Assembly: GCA_037624485.1 (NCBI GenBank)
Contig: JASJJC010000009.1
Location: forward strand, 62,001-126,000
Length of the DNA stretch: 64,000 bases
Direction: 5' to 3'
From: JAFMKE01 sp037624485
GTDB lineage: Bacteria; Bacteroidota; Bacteroidia; Chitinophagales; UBA8649
Part shown: in pieces, positions 1 to 8,475 of the stretch
Numbering within the stretch: the stretch's first letter is position 1
Layout: each line of letters starts with the position of its first letter
Notes under the pieces: model-generated
Databases searched by the model: none
Seen by the model: the letters and a program-made list of their open reading frames with translations, nothing else
What the model was told of the DNA's origin: nothing
Position numbers and translations under genes: made by a program

Positions 1-1934
1 CGAATACCAATACCCCTATTTTAGCTTCAGGCGGTGAGGATTATCAATGGACGGCAAACCCTTTACTAAGTGCGGATGACATTGCTAACCCTATTGTGAG
101 CATCTTGGATAACCCCGCTACATTTTACGTTCAGGTCACGGATAGTAATCAATGTATAAGTAATGACTCATTATTTATAGATTTGTTTGCCTTACCTCCT
201 GCAGAAGCAGGACCAGATACATCTGTTTGTTTGAATGCTACGAATGTTATATCATTTAATACATCCGTTCAGTTGCAAGCCAGTGGTGGCTTGAATTATA
301 TTTGGACACCTAACATCGATTTAACAACAGATACTTCGGCAGTTACAATTGCATCACCAGATTCTACCATCACCTACACCGTTACCGTTACAGATACAAA
401 CTCTTGTATCAATACAGATTCTGTCAACGTGGTGGTGCTCAATCCAGCATTGGAGCTTGTTTCAGTTGAAGTAGATTCCTTGTGTTTTGGTGATACGGTC
501 TTCGTAGATGTTTTGGATGTTGGAAATGTTACCTCATACACTTGGTCACCGAACCAGTTCATAACGGACAATTCAATCAGAGAACCAGGATTCTTCCCGC
601 CTTTAACTCAAGAATATTTTTTAGAAACGATCAACTATTGCTATCTAGATCGTGACACAGTGACTATTGAGGTTGTTTCCCCACCAGCTATTGACGCAGG
701 ACCACTCGATTCAATATGTATAGGAGACCCTCCTTATCAGTTGGATGCCCAACCCAATACCTATGATTTTTATCAATGGACAACGGTTGATGCAAGTATA
801 AGTGATAATTCTATACCAAATCCAACAGTACAACCAGCCGTAAATGCTTGGTACTATATTTTTGCAGTAGACACGGTAGGTTCTTTGTCGTGCGAGAGCG
901 AAGACTCTGTCCAAATTCTTGTTTATAATGTGCCGGATTTAGCCTTAGATTATCCCGCTAACTATCCAGGCTATCTTTGTCAAGGAGATTCACTGGATTT
1001 AACCGCCACCTCATTTGATGGCACTCAATACAGTTGGACATCTAACCCCGTTTCATTAATTATAAATCCTAATAACTCGGTGGCTACAGTATCTCCTGCA
1101 GATACGTCCACCTTTTTCAATACAGTGACCAATGTTCATGGTTGTTCTACTTCAGATTCAATAATTGTGGATGTGCAATTGCCTGTAGTAGCTTCGATTA
1201 CGGGAGACACCATTATGTGTGTGGGTTCATATGTAGATCTAGAAGCTAGTGGAGGATTGTATTATCAATGGCAGCCAGATACTATATTTTCGAATCCTCA
1301 ATTTTACCTGACACAAGCCTCTCCGGATAGCTCTTTGACGGTGAATGTCACTGTCAGTAATGATTGTTTTAGTGATGTTGCGACTCATCCTATTATAGTA
1401 AGCCAACTACCATCAGCCGATGCCGGGCAAGATGTAACCATAATTCGTGACGAGACAGGCTTTATCAGTGGATCAGGTTCAGGTGAACCTTTGTGGTATA
1501 CTGAAGATAAAACATTCGATGGACTAATAGATATTCCAAGTATTTTTAATCCGGAAGTTAGTCCACTGAGCACAATAAATTACGTTTTAGAAATTACTGA
1601 CCCCCTAACGAATTGTGTTAATTATGATACCATGACAGTTTTTGTTGATGTGGTAACTTTATTGGCATTCCCGACAGGTTTCTCACCAAACGGTAATGGA
1701 GTTAATGATTTTGCTGGACTAATTAAGTGGCTTAATATTGAAAGATTGGTATATCTGTCCATTTATGATAGATGGGGTGAAGAAGTTTTTAGAACGGATG
1801 AATTGTTTGGTTCTTGGGATGGAACTTATCGAGGGCAAGACTGTGAAATAGGGACATACATGTGGGATATTCGTGCGGTTACCAAAGATCAAGAAGCAAT
1901 CAATCGCAAGGGTAATATTACACTTATTCGCTAA
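1..1934 (+). CDS. T9SS type B sorting-domain (CHU_C) surface protein, C-terminal part
   Basis: The frame is open from base 3, so this is the C-terminal part of a larger protein whose start lies to the left; the GTG at 96 is internal. It consists of tandem Ig/PKD-like modules of about 80-90 residues, with recurring starts of the AGPD/AGQD type, paired cysteines (SVC, SIC), YxW motifs and SxTYTVTVTD-like ends. The last ~90 residues, from about base 1665, form the gliding-motility-associated CHU_C domain: FPTGFSPNGNGVND, then IYDRWGEEVF, then GSWDGTYRG and GTYMWDI. In this phylum that domain directs export and surface anchoring by the type IX secretion system. Adhesion or matrix function is inferred; no catalytic domain is visible in this part. 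Confidence 0.9.
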   Translation, partial: NTNTPILASGGEDYQWTANPLLSADDIANPIVSILDNPATFYVQVTDSNQCISNDSLFIDLFALPPAEAGPDTSVCLNATNVISFNTSVQLQASGGLNYIWTPNIDLTTDTSAVTIASPDSTITYTVTVTDTNSCINTDSVNVVVLNPALELVSVEVDSLCFGDTVFVDVLDVGNVTSYTWSPNQFITDNSIREPGFFPPLTQEYFLETINYCYLDRDTVTIEVVSPPAIDAGPLDSICIGDPPYQLDAQPNTYDFYQWTTVDASISDNSIPNPTVQPAVNAWYYIFAVDTVGSLSCESEDSVQILVYNVPDLALDYPANYPGYLCQGDSLDLTATSFDGTQYSWTSNPVSLIINPNNSVATVSPADTSTFFNTVTNVHGCSTSDSIIVDVQLPVVASITGDTIMCVGSYVDLEASGGLYYQWQPDTIFSNPQFYLTQASPDSSLTVNVTVSNDCFSDVATHPIIVSQLPSADAGQDVTIIRDETGFISGSGSGEPLWYTEDKTFDGLIDIPSIFNPEVSPLSTINYVLEITDPLTNCVNYDTMTVFVDVVTLLAFPTGFSPNGNGVNDFAGLIKWLNIERLVYLSIYDRWGEEVFRTDELFGSWDGTYRGQDCEIGTYMWDIRAVTKDQEAINRKGNITLIR

Positions 1935-1954
1935 GCATTAATACCTGAAACTGT

Positions 1955-2296
1955 ATGAGTATTAGATATTTTCTATTGTTAGGAATTGGCAGTTTATGTT
2001 TTATTACATGCCAATCAAATGCCACTCAATCTAGTCCGGCTGATAAAGTTGAAGAAGTATATGTTTCGATGTCTGGTAGGGCTGTTTACGACATGTATTG
2101 TGTTGCTTGTCATGGTGCTAACGGTAAAATGATGTTCTCAGGGGCAAGCGATCTTTCAATTTCAAAGCTTGATCTCCAAACACGTATTACACAAATCAAG
2201 AACGGCAAAGGAGTGATGAACGCTTTTAAAAACATCCTCAATGAAGAGGAGATAGAAAAAGTTGCGGTTTATGTGGAAGAACTTCGAATAAATTAA
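1955..2296 (+). CDS. c-type cytochrome lipoprotein
   Basis: A 113-residue protein with a signal sequence ending in a lipobox-like CFITC, so Cys19 is probably lipidated. It has one haem c attachment motif, CVACH (Cys49, Cys52, His53), followed by HGANGK, which is typical of class I cytochrome c. A Met in the GVMNAF segment is a candidate sixth haem ligand. The residues after Cys19 (QSNATQ) lack the acidic surface-export signal, so it is probably periplasm-facing. It starts 20 bases after the CHU_C gene and is followed by anmK after 10 bases, so co-transcription is likely. The electron partner is unknown. Confidence 0.85.
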   Translation: MSIRYFLLLGIGSLCFITCQSNATQSSPADKVEEVYVSMSGRAVYDMYCVACHGANGKMMFSGASDLSISKLDLQTRITQIKNGKGVMNAFKNILNEEEIEKVAVYVEELRIN

Positions 2297-2306
2297 TCAT
2301 ATCCAA

Positions 2307-3434
2307 TTGCAAAAGTCAGCAAAAAGTTATTTCGCTATAGGTTTAATGTCAGGCAGTTCTTTGGACGGTTTAGATATTACTTATTGTAAATATACCAAGG
2401 AAGTTGGTTCCGAAGGACAAGCGAATTGGTCCTTTGAACTATTGCACGCTAAAACTGCAGCGCTTAAACATTGGGAATTACAATTAGCCCATACAGCCGG
2501 CTATTCTGGAGCTGAGCTCGATAAACTAAGTAGGAAATTTGCCGGATATATGGTTGAAGAGCTCGGTCATTTCCTAATTGAATATAAAATTGAGCGGATT
2601 GATTTGGTCTCTTCTCATGGGCATACCATCTCTCATCATCCAGAAATTGGTAAAACTTGTCAAATTGGTGATGGACAAACCATGGCAGATTTACTTGGTC
2701 AAACTGTTGTAAATAACCTTAGGCAAAGAGATGTCGATGAAGGAGGTCAAGGTGCGCCAATAGTACCTATAGGCGATAAGCATTTGTTTGGAGAGCGTCA
2801 GTTCTGTTTAAATATTGGAGGCATTGCAAATATCAGCATCAAATTATTGAATGGACTGATTGCTTTTGATGTTTGTTCAGCCAATCAGGTCTTAAATTAC
2901 TACGCCTTAAAATTGGGCTGTCCTTATGATAAGAATGGAGATTTTGCTAAAAAAGGGGTAATTAATGAGGGCTTGCTGCAACAACTGAATGCCTTTGAAT
3001 ACTACCAAAAACCATATCCTAAATCTTTGGATAATTCATATTCAAAAAAGTTAATTGCTAAGATTAATTCAGTTGAAATTAATCCGCACAACGCTTTAGC
3101 TACTTTCACAGAACACATAGCTGTGCAGCTAGCAAAATGTATTGAAACAACAAAGAAAAATTTAGGCTTAAATTTCTCCAAAAAAACAAGTCTACTTGTG
3201 ACGGGGGGAGGGGCTTTCAATAGTTTTTTACTTGAACGATGCCAAAGTTATCTGTCTATTAGATTACATATTCCAAGTGCTGAAATCATAAATTATAAAG
3301 AAGCAATAGTTATGGGGTTCATTGGGGTACTGAGGCTGCTAGAGGAAGTTAATGTTCTGGCTTCCGCTACGGGGGCTAAAAGGGATACATCCTGTGGAGA
3401 TATTTATAATCCTAAGTTGAATAAACTTGATTAA
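2307..3434 (+). CDS. anmK: anhydro-N-acetylmuramic acid kinase
   Basis: At 375 residues this matches the usual AnmK length. The N-terminal IGLMSGSSLDGLDI is the family's nucleotide-binding signature, followed by SSHGHTISHHP, DEGGQGAPIVPIGD, LNIGGIANIS and a C-terminal VTGGGAFN. AnmK phosphorylates and opens 1,6-anhydro-MurNAc to MurNAc-6-phosphate in cytoplasmic peptidoglycan recycling. The start is a TTG, because the first ATG lies inside the conserved SGSS motif. The gene starts 10 bases after the cytochrome stop and 11 bases before the SDR gene. No murQ or ampD is visible nearby. Confidence 0.93.
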   Translation: MQKSAKSYFAIGLMSGSSLDGLDITYCKYTKEVGSEGQANWSFELLHAKTAALKHWELQLAHTAGYSGAELDKLSRKFAGYMVEELGHFLIEYKIERIDLVSSHGHTISHHPEIGKTCQIGDGQTMADLLGQTVVNNLRQRDVDEGGQGAPIVPIGDKHLFGERQFCLNIGGIANISIKLLNGLIAFDVCSANQVLNYYALKLGCPYDKNGDFAKKGVINEGLLQQLNAFEYYQKPYPKSLDNSYSKKLIAKINSVEINPHNALATFTEHIAVQLAKCIETTKKNLGLNFSKKTSLLVTGGGAFNSFLLERCQSYLSIRLHIPSAEIINYKEAIVMGFIGVLRLLEEVNVLASATGAKRDTSCGDIYNPKLNKLD

Positions 3435-3445
3435 ATTTATACGCT

Positions 3446-4432
3446 ATGAGTAATAAGATATTGGTAACTGGAGCCACCGGATTTGTGGGTGCAGAGATTG
3501 TAAAGCAGCTTGTGAATCAAGGGAAGTTGGTGAAGGCTCTAAAAAGAAAGACGAGCAATACCCGATTTCTGAAGGATTATGAGGGAAGGTTTGAATGGGT
3601 GATAGGAGATGTCAATGATGTTCCATCTTTGGAAAGTGCATTTGCGGATGTTGACTATGTCTATCATAGTGCAGCGATGATTTCATTCGACCCTGCACAG
3701 AAGTATAAAATGTTTAAAGTCAATATTGAGGGCACTGCTAATTTAGTTAATATATCCCTGGAAAAAGGAATAAAGAAATTTCTTCAAGTAAGTTCTGTTT
3801 CTGCTTTTGGTAGATATGATATTAAGCATCCTATCAATGAGGAAACAAAATGGTTTGAGCACGATGAGAACACCAATTATGCGATAGCTAAAAATCGAAG
3901 CGAACTGGAAGTTTGGAGAGGGCAGGAAGAAGGCTTGAATATGGTTATTGTCAATCCTGCAACAATTTTAGGTTTTGGCGATTGGATGCAGGGTTCATCC
4001 CAAATTTTTAAAAACGTATATGATGAGATTAGTTTTTATCCGACTGGGATCAATGGATTCGTCGGTCTAGAGGATGTGGCTAAGGCATGTATTCAATTGA
4101 TGGATAGTGACATTAATGGCGAGCGATTCATCATTTCAGCAGAGAATTTAGGATTTAAGGAGTTGTTTGAAATGATTGCAAATGGTTTTGGCACAAAAGC
4201 TCCAAGTAAACCTATATCACCTTTTCTTCGAGCAATTGGTTGGCGTTTTTATTGGATGAAATCTAAATTGTTGGGACAACAGCCCTTGGTGACCAAGGAA
4301 ACAACCTTGTACACTTCTCGAGATTATCTATATGAGAATGATAAAATTAGAAGGGCTCTAGGTTTTAAATTTGAGGGTATAAAAGAGGTAGTTCAAAGAA
4401 CTTGTAAAAAGTATCTCGAGGCAAAAATCTAG
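3446..4432 (+). CDS. NAD(P)-dependent extended SDR (epimerase/dihydroflavonol-reductase-like)
   Basis: The protein has 328 residues. The N-terminal ILVTGATGFVGAEIV is a Rossmann GxxGxxG motif, and HSAAMISF, QVSSVSAFG and a YAIAK (YxxxK) catalytic pair follow, as in extended short-chain dehydrogenases. The C-terminal half carries a hydrophobic and aromatic WRFYWMKSKLL stretch, seen in SDRs that act on lipids, sterols or flavonoids. It is a paralogue of the SDR at 59350-60342. The substrate cannot be assigned. It ends 78 bases from the convergent urocanase gene; that gap shows no convincing terminator. Confidence 0.85.
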   Translation: MSNKILVTGATGFVGAEIVKQLVNQGKLVKALKRKTSNTRFLKDYEGRFEWVIGDVNDVPSLESAFADVDYVYHSAAMISFDPAQKYKMFKVNIEGTANLVNISLEKGIKKFLQVSSVSAFGRYDIKHPINEETKWFEHDENTNYAIAKNRSELEVWRGQEEGLNMVIVNPATILGFGDWMQGSSQIFKNVYDEISFYPTGINGFVGLEDVAKACIQLMDSDINGERFIISAENLGFKELFEMIANGFGTKAPSKPISPFLRAIGWRFYWMKSKLLGQQPLVTKETTLYTSRDYLYENDKIRRALGFKFEGIKEVVQRTCKKYLEAKI

Positions 4433-4510
4433 GTGAGTGGTCAGTATTGTTTTAGGATTAACACATTGACTTTTTTCTAACAAACTATCGCTAAGCTTAA
4501 GATGAACGCT

Positions 4511-6163
4511 TTACACTTTTAATCCAAACTCATCAGCGGTATCACTCGCAATATCATATCCAGCATCATTATGTCTTATCACGCCCATTGCAGGGTCATT
4601 ATGAAGCACTCTTCTTAATCGCTCATGAGCATCTTGCGTGCCATCCGCTACGATAACCATGCCTGCATGCAAGGAATAACCCATACCTACTCCTCCTCCA
4701 TGATGGAAGCTTACCCAGCTTGCACCACCAGCCGTATTGATCAATGCATTTAAAATCGGCCAATCTGCAACAGCGTCACTACCATCTTTCATTGCCTCTG
4801 TTTCTCTATTTGGCGAAGCAACTGAACCCGTATCTAGATGGTCACGTCCAATAACTAAAGGGGCATCTAACTCACCATTTTTAACCATTTCATTGAAAGC
4901 TAAGCCAGCTTTTTCACGTTCACCCATCGCCAACCAACAGATCCTAGAGGGCAAACCTTGCCAAGCAATTTTTTCGGTAGCCATGTCCAGCCAACGCAAT
5001 AAGCCTTCATTTTCTGGAAAGAGCTCACGAAGTTTATTGTCACATTTATAAATATCTTCCGGATTTCCACTTAAGGCTACAAATCTGAAAGGTCCACTTC
5101 CTTTACAAAATAAAGGACGAATGTATGCAGGCACGAATCCAGGAAAGTCAAATGCATTCAAAACATCTCGACGATCTTTTGCCTGACCTCTTAAATTGTT
5201 TCCATAATCAAAGGTGATTGTTCCTCTCTTTTGCAATTCCAACATCAATTTAACATGATGCGACATTGTGTTCAATGAAAGCTCTTTGTATTTTTCTGGA
5301 TTAGTTTCTCTAAGAATAGTGGCATCTTCTACAGACATATCTTCAGGGAAATAGCCGATTAACTCATCGTGAGCAGAGGTTTGATCGGTTAAGGTATCTA
5401 CTTCAATATTTCTGTCCAGTAATCGTTGCAATAAATCAACAGCATTACATACTACTCCTATGGATATAGCCTCTCCCTTCTTTTTTGCGTCTAAGGCCAT
5501 ATCGATACCTTCATCGATATCGGTGCTCATTTTGTCTAAATATCGAGTTTCCAGTCTTTTTTTCACACGCCATTCTTCCATTTCGGCTATGAGCGCTACC
5601 CCTTCATTCATAGTAATTGCTAATGGTTGCGCGCCGCCCATACCGCCTAATCCAGCGGTGACATTTAATTTTCCTTTTAAGGTGGGCACTCCAAAGTGTT
5701 TATTTGCCAAACTAAGGTAGGTCTCATAAGTCCCTTGAACTATTCCTTGTGTACCTATATATATCCAGGATCCCGCGGTCATTTGACCGTACATCATTAA
5801 TCCCTTTGCCTCCAATTCATTAAAATGCTCCCAATTGGCCCATTTACCTACTAAATTAGAATTCGCAATAATAACCCGTGGCGCATCTTTGTGAGAGCGC
5901 ATGACTCCGACCGGTTTACCACTTTGAACCAATAAGGTTTCGTCATTTTCTAATTCCTTAAGGCTAGATAATATTTTTTCAAAGGATTCCCAATTACGTG
6001 CGGCTTTACCTCTCCCACCATAAACAATAAGCTCTTCCGGAAGCTCTGCTACTTCAGGGTCCAAGTTGTTTTGAATCATACGATAGGCAGCTTCTTGCAC
6101 CCAGCCCTTACAAGTTAATTTATTTCCCTTAGGGGCACGTACTACTCTTGCTTGTGAATTCAT
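4511..6163 (-). CDS. hutU: urocanate hydratase
   Basis: Urocanase converts urocanate to 4-imidazolone-5-propionate in histidine degradation, using tightly bound NAD+. At 550 residues it is close to normal length. Visible family blocks are YGGRGKAARNW, LLVQSGKPVGVM, NSNLVGKWANWE, MYGQMTAGSWIYIGTQG, TAGLGGMGGAQP and the FCKGSGPFRFVALSG block that carries the NAD-binding cysteine, plus GGVGMGYSLHAGMVIVADG near the end. It is the last gene of a minus-strand run after the M29 peptidase and the GtrA-like gene, with a 62-base gap. No hutH, hutI or hutG occurs in the window, so the rest of the pathway must lie elsewhere. Confidence 0.96.
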   Translation of the reverse strand: MNSQARVVRAPKGNKLTCKGWVQEAAYRMIQNNLDPEVAELPEELIVYGGRGKAARNWESFEKILSSLKELENDETLLVQSGKPVGVMRSHKDAPRVIIANSNLVGKWANWEHFNELEAKGLMMYGQMTAGSWIYIGTQGIVQGTYETYLSLANKHFGVPTLKGKLNVTAGLGGMGGAQPLAITMNEGVALIAEMEEWRVKKRLETRYLDKMSTDIDEGIDMALDAKKKGEAISIGVVCNAVDLLQRLLDRNIEVDTLTDQTSAHDELIGYFPEDMSVEDATILRETNPEKYKELSLNTMSHHVKLMLELQKRGTITFDYGNNLRGQAKDRRDVLNAFDFPGFVPAYIRPLFCKGSGPFRFVALSGNPEDIYKCDNKLRELFPENEGLLRWLDMATEKIAWQGLPSRICWLAMGEREKAGLAFNEMVKNGELDAPLVIGRDHLDTGSVASPNRETEAMKDGSDAVADWPILNALINTAGGASWVSFHHGGGVGMGYSLHAGMVIVADGTQDAHERLRRVLHNDPAMGVIRHNDAGYDIASDTADEFGLKV

Positions 6164-6225
6164 TTAATTGAAATTTACTAGTTTGTCAAAGTTATTTAAT
6201 GTAAACATATCATCAAAGGAAATGT

Positions 6226-6609
6226 TTAGGCAAATGTCCAAAGGTAATTCGCTGTGAAATTCCATAACATAAAGAAAATCATAGCGACGACTTTAGCCTT
6301 ATAAAAGCTTAAGAACTTCCATTTTTCATCCAAAAGATAAATGATACCATTTACCATGGCTAGTCCTACTAAGGCAATTGAACCAAATTGAATCATCTGC
6401 TTCAACCACTCTGGATTACTATCTTGGAATGTCCAAGCTTTATTGATGAAAAATCTAAAAACAATTCCTATAAAAAATCCAATGGTGTTGGCTGTATACT
6501 TTTTTAAAACTAACTTCTCTTTCAGGATCCAAGTGGATAGCATATCAATGCCGAAACCCATTCCCCCAACGGTAAAGAATTTTAAAAATGTCAGCCAAAA
6601 AGCACTCAT
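6226..6609 (-). CDS. GtrA-like membrane protein
   Basis: A 127-residue protein with four predicted membrane helices. It fits the GtrA/DPMS flippase-like family: KFFTVGGMGFGIDMLSTW, then NTIGFFIGIVFRFFINKAWTF, and a C-terminal WNFTANYLWTF. The paired patterns FxxNKxWTF and FxxNYLWTF are characteristic. GtrA proteins are thought to move polyprenyl-phosphate-linked sugars across the inner membrane for cell-surface glycosylation; no glycosyltransferase partner is adjacent. It starts 13 bases after the M29 peptidase gene, so the two probably share a transcript. Confidence 0.85.
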   Translation of the reverse strand: MSAFWLTFLKFFTVGGMGFGIDMLSTWILKEKLVLKKYTANTIGFFIGIVFRFFINKAWTFQDSNPEWLKQMIQFGSIALVGLAMVNGIIYLLDEKWKFLSFYKAKVVAMIFFMLWNFTANYLWTFA

Positions 6610-6622
6610 TTAGTTTGATCCT

Positions 6623-7720
6623 TTAAATAGTGAATCTACCATTTTCGTATACCTTCTCACCATCTGCAAAAATTTCTCCTCCATTAGTCATATCGGCAAT
6701 CATATCCCAATGAATACTTGAGTTGTTTTTACCTCCACACTGGTGATAACTTTGGCCAATTGCCATATGAATGGTCCCACCAATTTTCTCATCAAATAGT
6801 ATATTTTTGGTAAACTGCTGAATGTTGAAATTAGTCCCTACTGCAGCTTCTCCAAAATGGCGAGCACCTGGAATATCAAAAATCTTGTCTAGAAATTCTT
6901 TACCTCTTTTTGCATCCCATTTGATTACCTCTCCATTCTTAACTTCTAAGCGAATATCTTCAACTTCGGTACCCATATATATACTGGGGTGAGAGAATCG
7001 TACAATTCCATTTACGGAATCTTCAACAGGTGCGGTATAAACCTCGCCAGAAGGCATGTTGGTTTTTCCATCGCTATTTATCCAGATTCTACCTTCGGTG
7101 CTAAAGCTGATGTCTATATCATTACCTTTATAATGAACCTTCTTGCAGGTATTAAGGTGGTCGACAATACCCTGTTGCTTCTCACTTAATTTTTGCCATT
7201 CCGCAATCGGATCATCATAGTTAAGGTTGCAAGCACCAAAAACAAATTCTTGATATTCACTCAAACTCATGCCTGCTTCTTGCGCACTTGCTTGAGTAGG
7301 GAATTGGCACAGGCTTCTGCGTAACTCATAGTTACCTGTTCTTGCCATATAGGTTTTCATCATTGGCTGTCTTGCCGCACTGGCAACTTTTCTTTTTTCG
7401 GCATCTACATTCTGCCCATCTTTTAAGTTAAATGGTGCCCGAATTACAAGGTAACAATCGAAGGTTTCCATTATCTGTTCCATAAAAGGACTGACAAACT
7501 CCAGTTGATGTTGTCCTGCATGATCCAAAAATAATTTATTCTGTTCTTGAATTTCAATATCTAAAAAAGGATGTCCACCGGCCAAATAAATTTCTTTAAG
7601 AAGCTCTTGTAGGAGTGGTTCAGCAAGATATGTGGATTTTATAAAAACCTTATCTCCTTTGCTTACTTGTAAGCAATAATTAGTAAGAAGTTTAGCATAC
7701 TTTTCATAGATTGTCTTCAT
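6623..7720 (-). CDS. M29 family aminopeptidase
   Basis: A 365-residue cytoplasmic metallo-aminopeptidase of the AmpS/thermophilic M29 family, with no signal peptide. The C-terminal catalytic half shows SGEVYTAPVEDSVNG, FGEAAVGTNFNI and a block with IHMAIGQSYHQCGG and SIHWDM, which supply the expected Glu, His and Asp ligands for two metal ions. The N-terminal half is the family's alpha/beta domain. It is the first gene of the minus-strand run with GtrA and hutU, and it diverges from udk across a 138-base intergenic region. Peptide turnover is the likely role. Confidence 0.9.
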   Translation of the reverse strand: MKTIYEKYAKLLTNYCLQVSKGDKVFIKSTYLAEPLLQELLKEIYLAGGHPFLDIEIQEQNKLFLDHAGQHQLEFVSPFMEQIMETFDCYLVIRAPFNLKDGQNVDAEKRKVASAARQPMMKTYMARTGNYELRRSLCQFPTQASAQEAGMSLSEYQEFVFGACNLNYDDPIAEWQKLSEKQQGIVDHLNTCKKVHYKGNDIDISFSTEGRIWINSDGKTNMPSGEVYTAPVEDSVNGIVRFSHPSIYMGTEVEDIRLEVKNGEVIKWDAKRGKEFLDKIFDIPGARHFGEAAVGTNFNIQQFTKNILFDEKIGGTIHMAIGQSYHQCGGKNNSSIHWDMIADMTNGGEIFADGEKVYENGRFTI

Positions 7721-7858
7721 ATATTAATATTAGAGTAAATTAAAAAGTCGAAGATACAATTACTTAAAGGATTGCCCAAAAATCAAAAGATGTACAAGTA
7801 AGGGAATTCAATAATTTTTTATACTTTGCATACATAATTGAAATAAAACTAAGGAGTC

Positions 7859-8470
7859 ATGATAATTATTGGAATTGCTGGAGGTACGGGTTCGGGGAAA
7901 ACAACGGTTGTAAGCAAAATTATGAGTGTTATTCCGGAAGGTCATGTTGCCGTATTGGGTCAAGACTCTTACTATCGAGATAATTCCAAAGCTAGTTTTG
8001 AAGAGCGACAAAAAGTCAACTATGATCATCCTCGATCGATTGATTTCGATCTTCTTATTCAGCATATCAATGATTTGAAAGCGGGTAAGAAAATTCATGA
8101 ACCCATATACTCATACCTTACGCACAGTAGAACAGATGATTACAAAGTGATTCATCCCAAAGATGTAATTATTATTGAAGGTATATTGGTCTTCACTAAT
8201 GAAGAATTACGTAAGTTATGTGACATTAAAATATTTGTTCACGCGGATGCGGATGAACGATTAATAAGAAGAATGAGGCGAGACATCACTGAGCGTGGAC
8301 GAGATATCAACGAAGTACTGAATCGTTATGAAACAATGCTCAAGCCGATGCATAACCAATTCATAGAACCTACCATGAAGTATGCAGACATCATTGTTCC
8401 TGTAGGTGGAGATAATGTTGTAGCTATTGATGTACTGGCTTCTATGATAAAAGATAAACTTAAGACTTAA
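7859..8470 (+). CDS. udk: uridine kinase
   Basis: At 203 residues this fits Udk, which phosphorylates uridine and cytidine in pyrimidine salvage. The protein opens with IIGIAGGTGSGKTTV, a Walker A loop, followed by LGQDSYYRD, NYDHPRSIDFDLL, PIYSY, a DVIIIEGILVF Walker B-type strand and DERLIRRMRRDITERGR, the arginine-rich lid. It is preceded by AAGGAG at 7851-7856, one of very few good Shine-Dalgarno sequences in this window. A TATACTTTG element at 7820-7828 resembles the -7 box with one extra base. The stop lies 5 bases from the convergent 1594-aa gene. Confidence 0.95.
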   Translation: MIIIGIAGGTGSGKTTVVSKIMSVIPEGHVAVLGQDSYYRDNSKASFEERQKVNYDHPRSIDFDLLIQHINDLKAGKKIHEPIYSYLTHSRTDDYKVIHPKDVIIIEGILVFTNEELRKLCDIKIFVHADADERLIRRMRRDITERGRDINEVLNRYETMLKPMHNQFIEPTMKYADIIVPVGGDNVVAIDVLASMIKDKLKT

Positions 8471-8475
8471 GGCGG

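Noticed and set aside
96..98. GTG as the true start of the CHU_C protein
   Set aside because: The frame is open back to base 3 and the upstream residues (ASGGEDYQWTANP) continue the repeat pattern, so the gene begins outside the window.
4433..4510. Terminator between the SDR and hutU
   Set aside because: A T-run is present but no convincing stem precedes it on either strand.
4737..5051. 104-codon open frame antisense to urocanase
   Set aside because: It lies wholly inside hutU, has no family features, and mirrors the codon pattern of the real gene.
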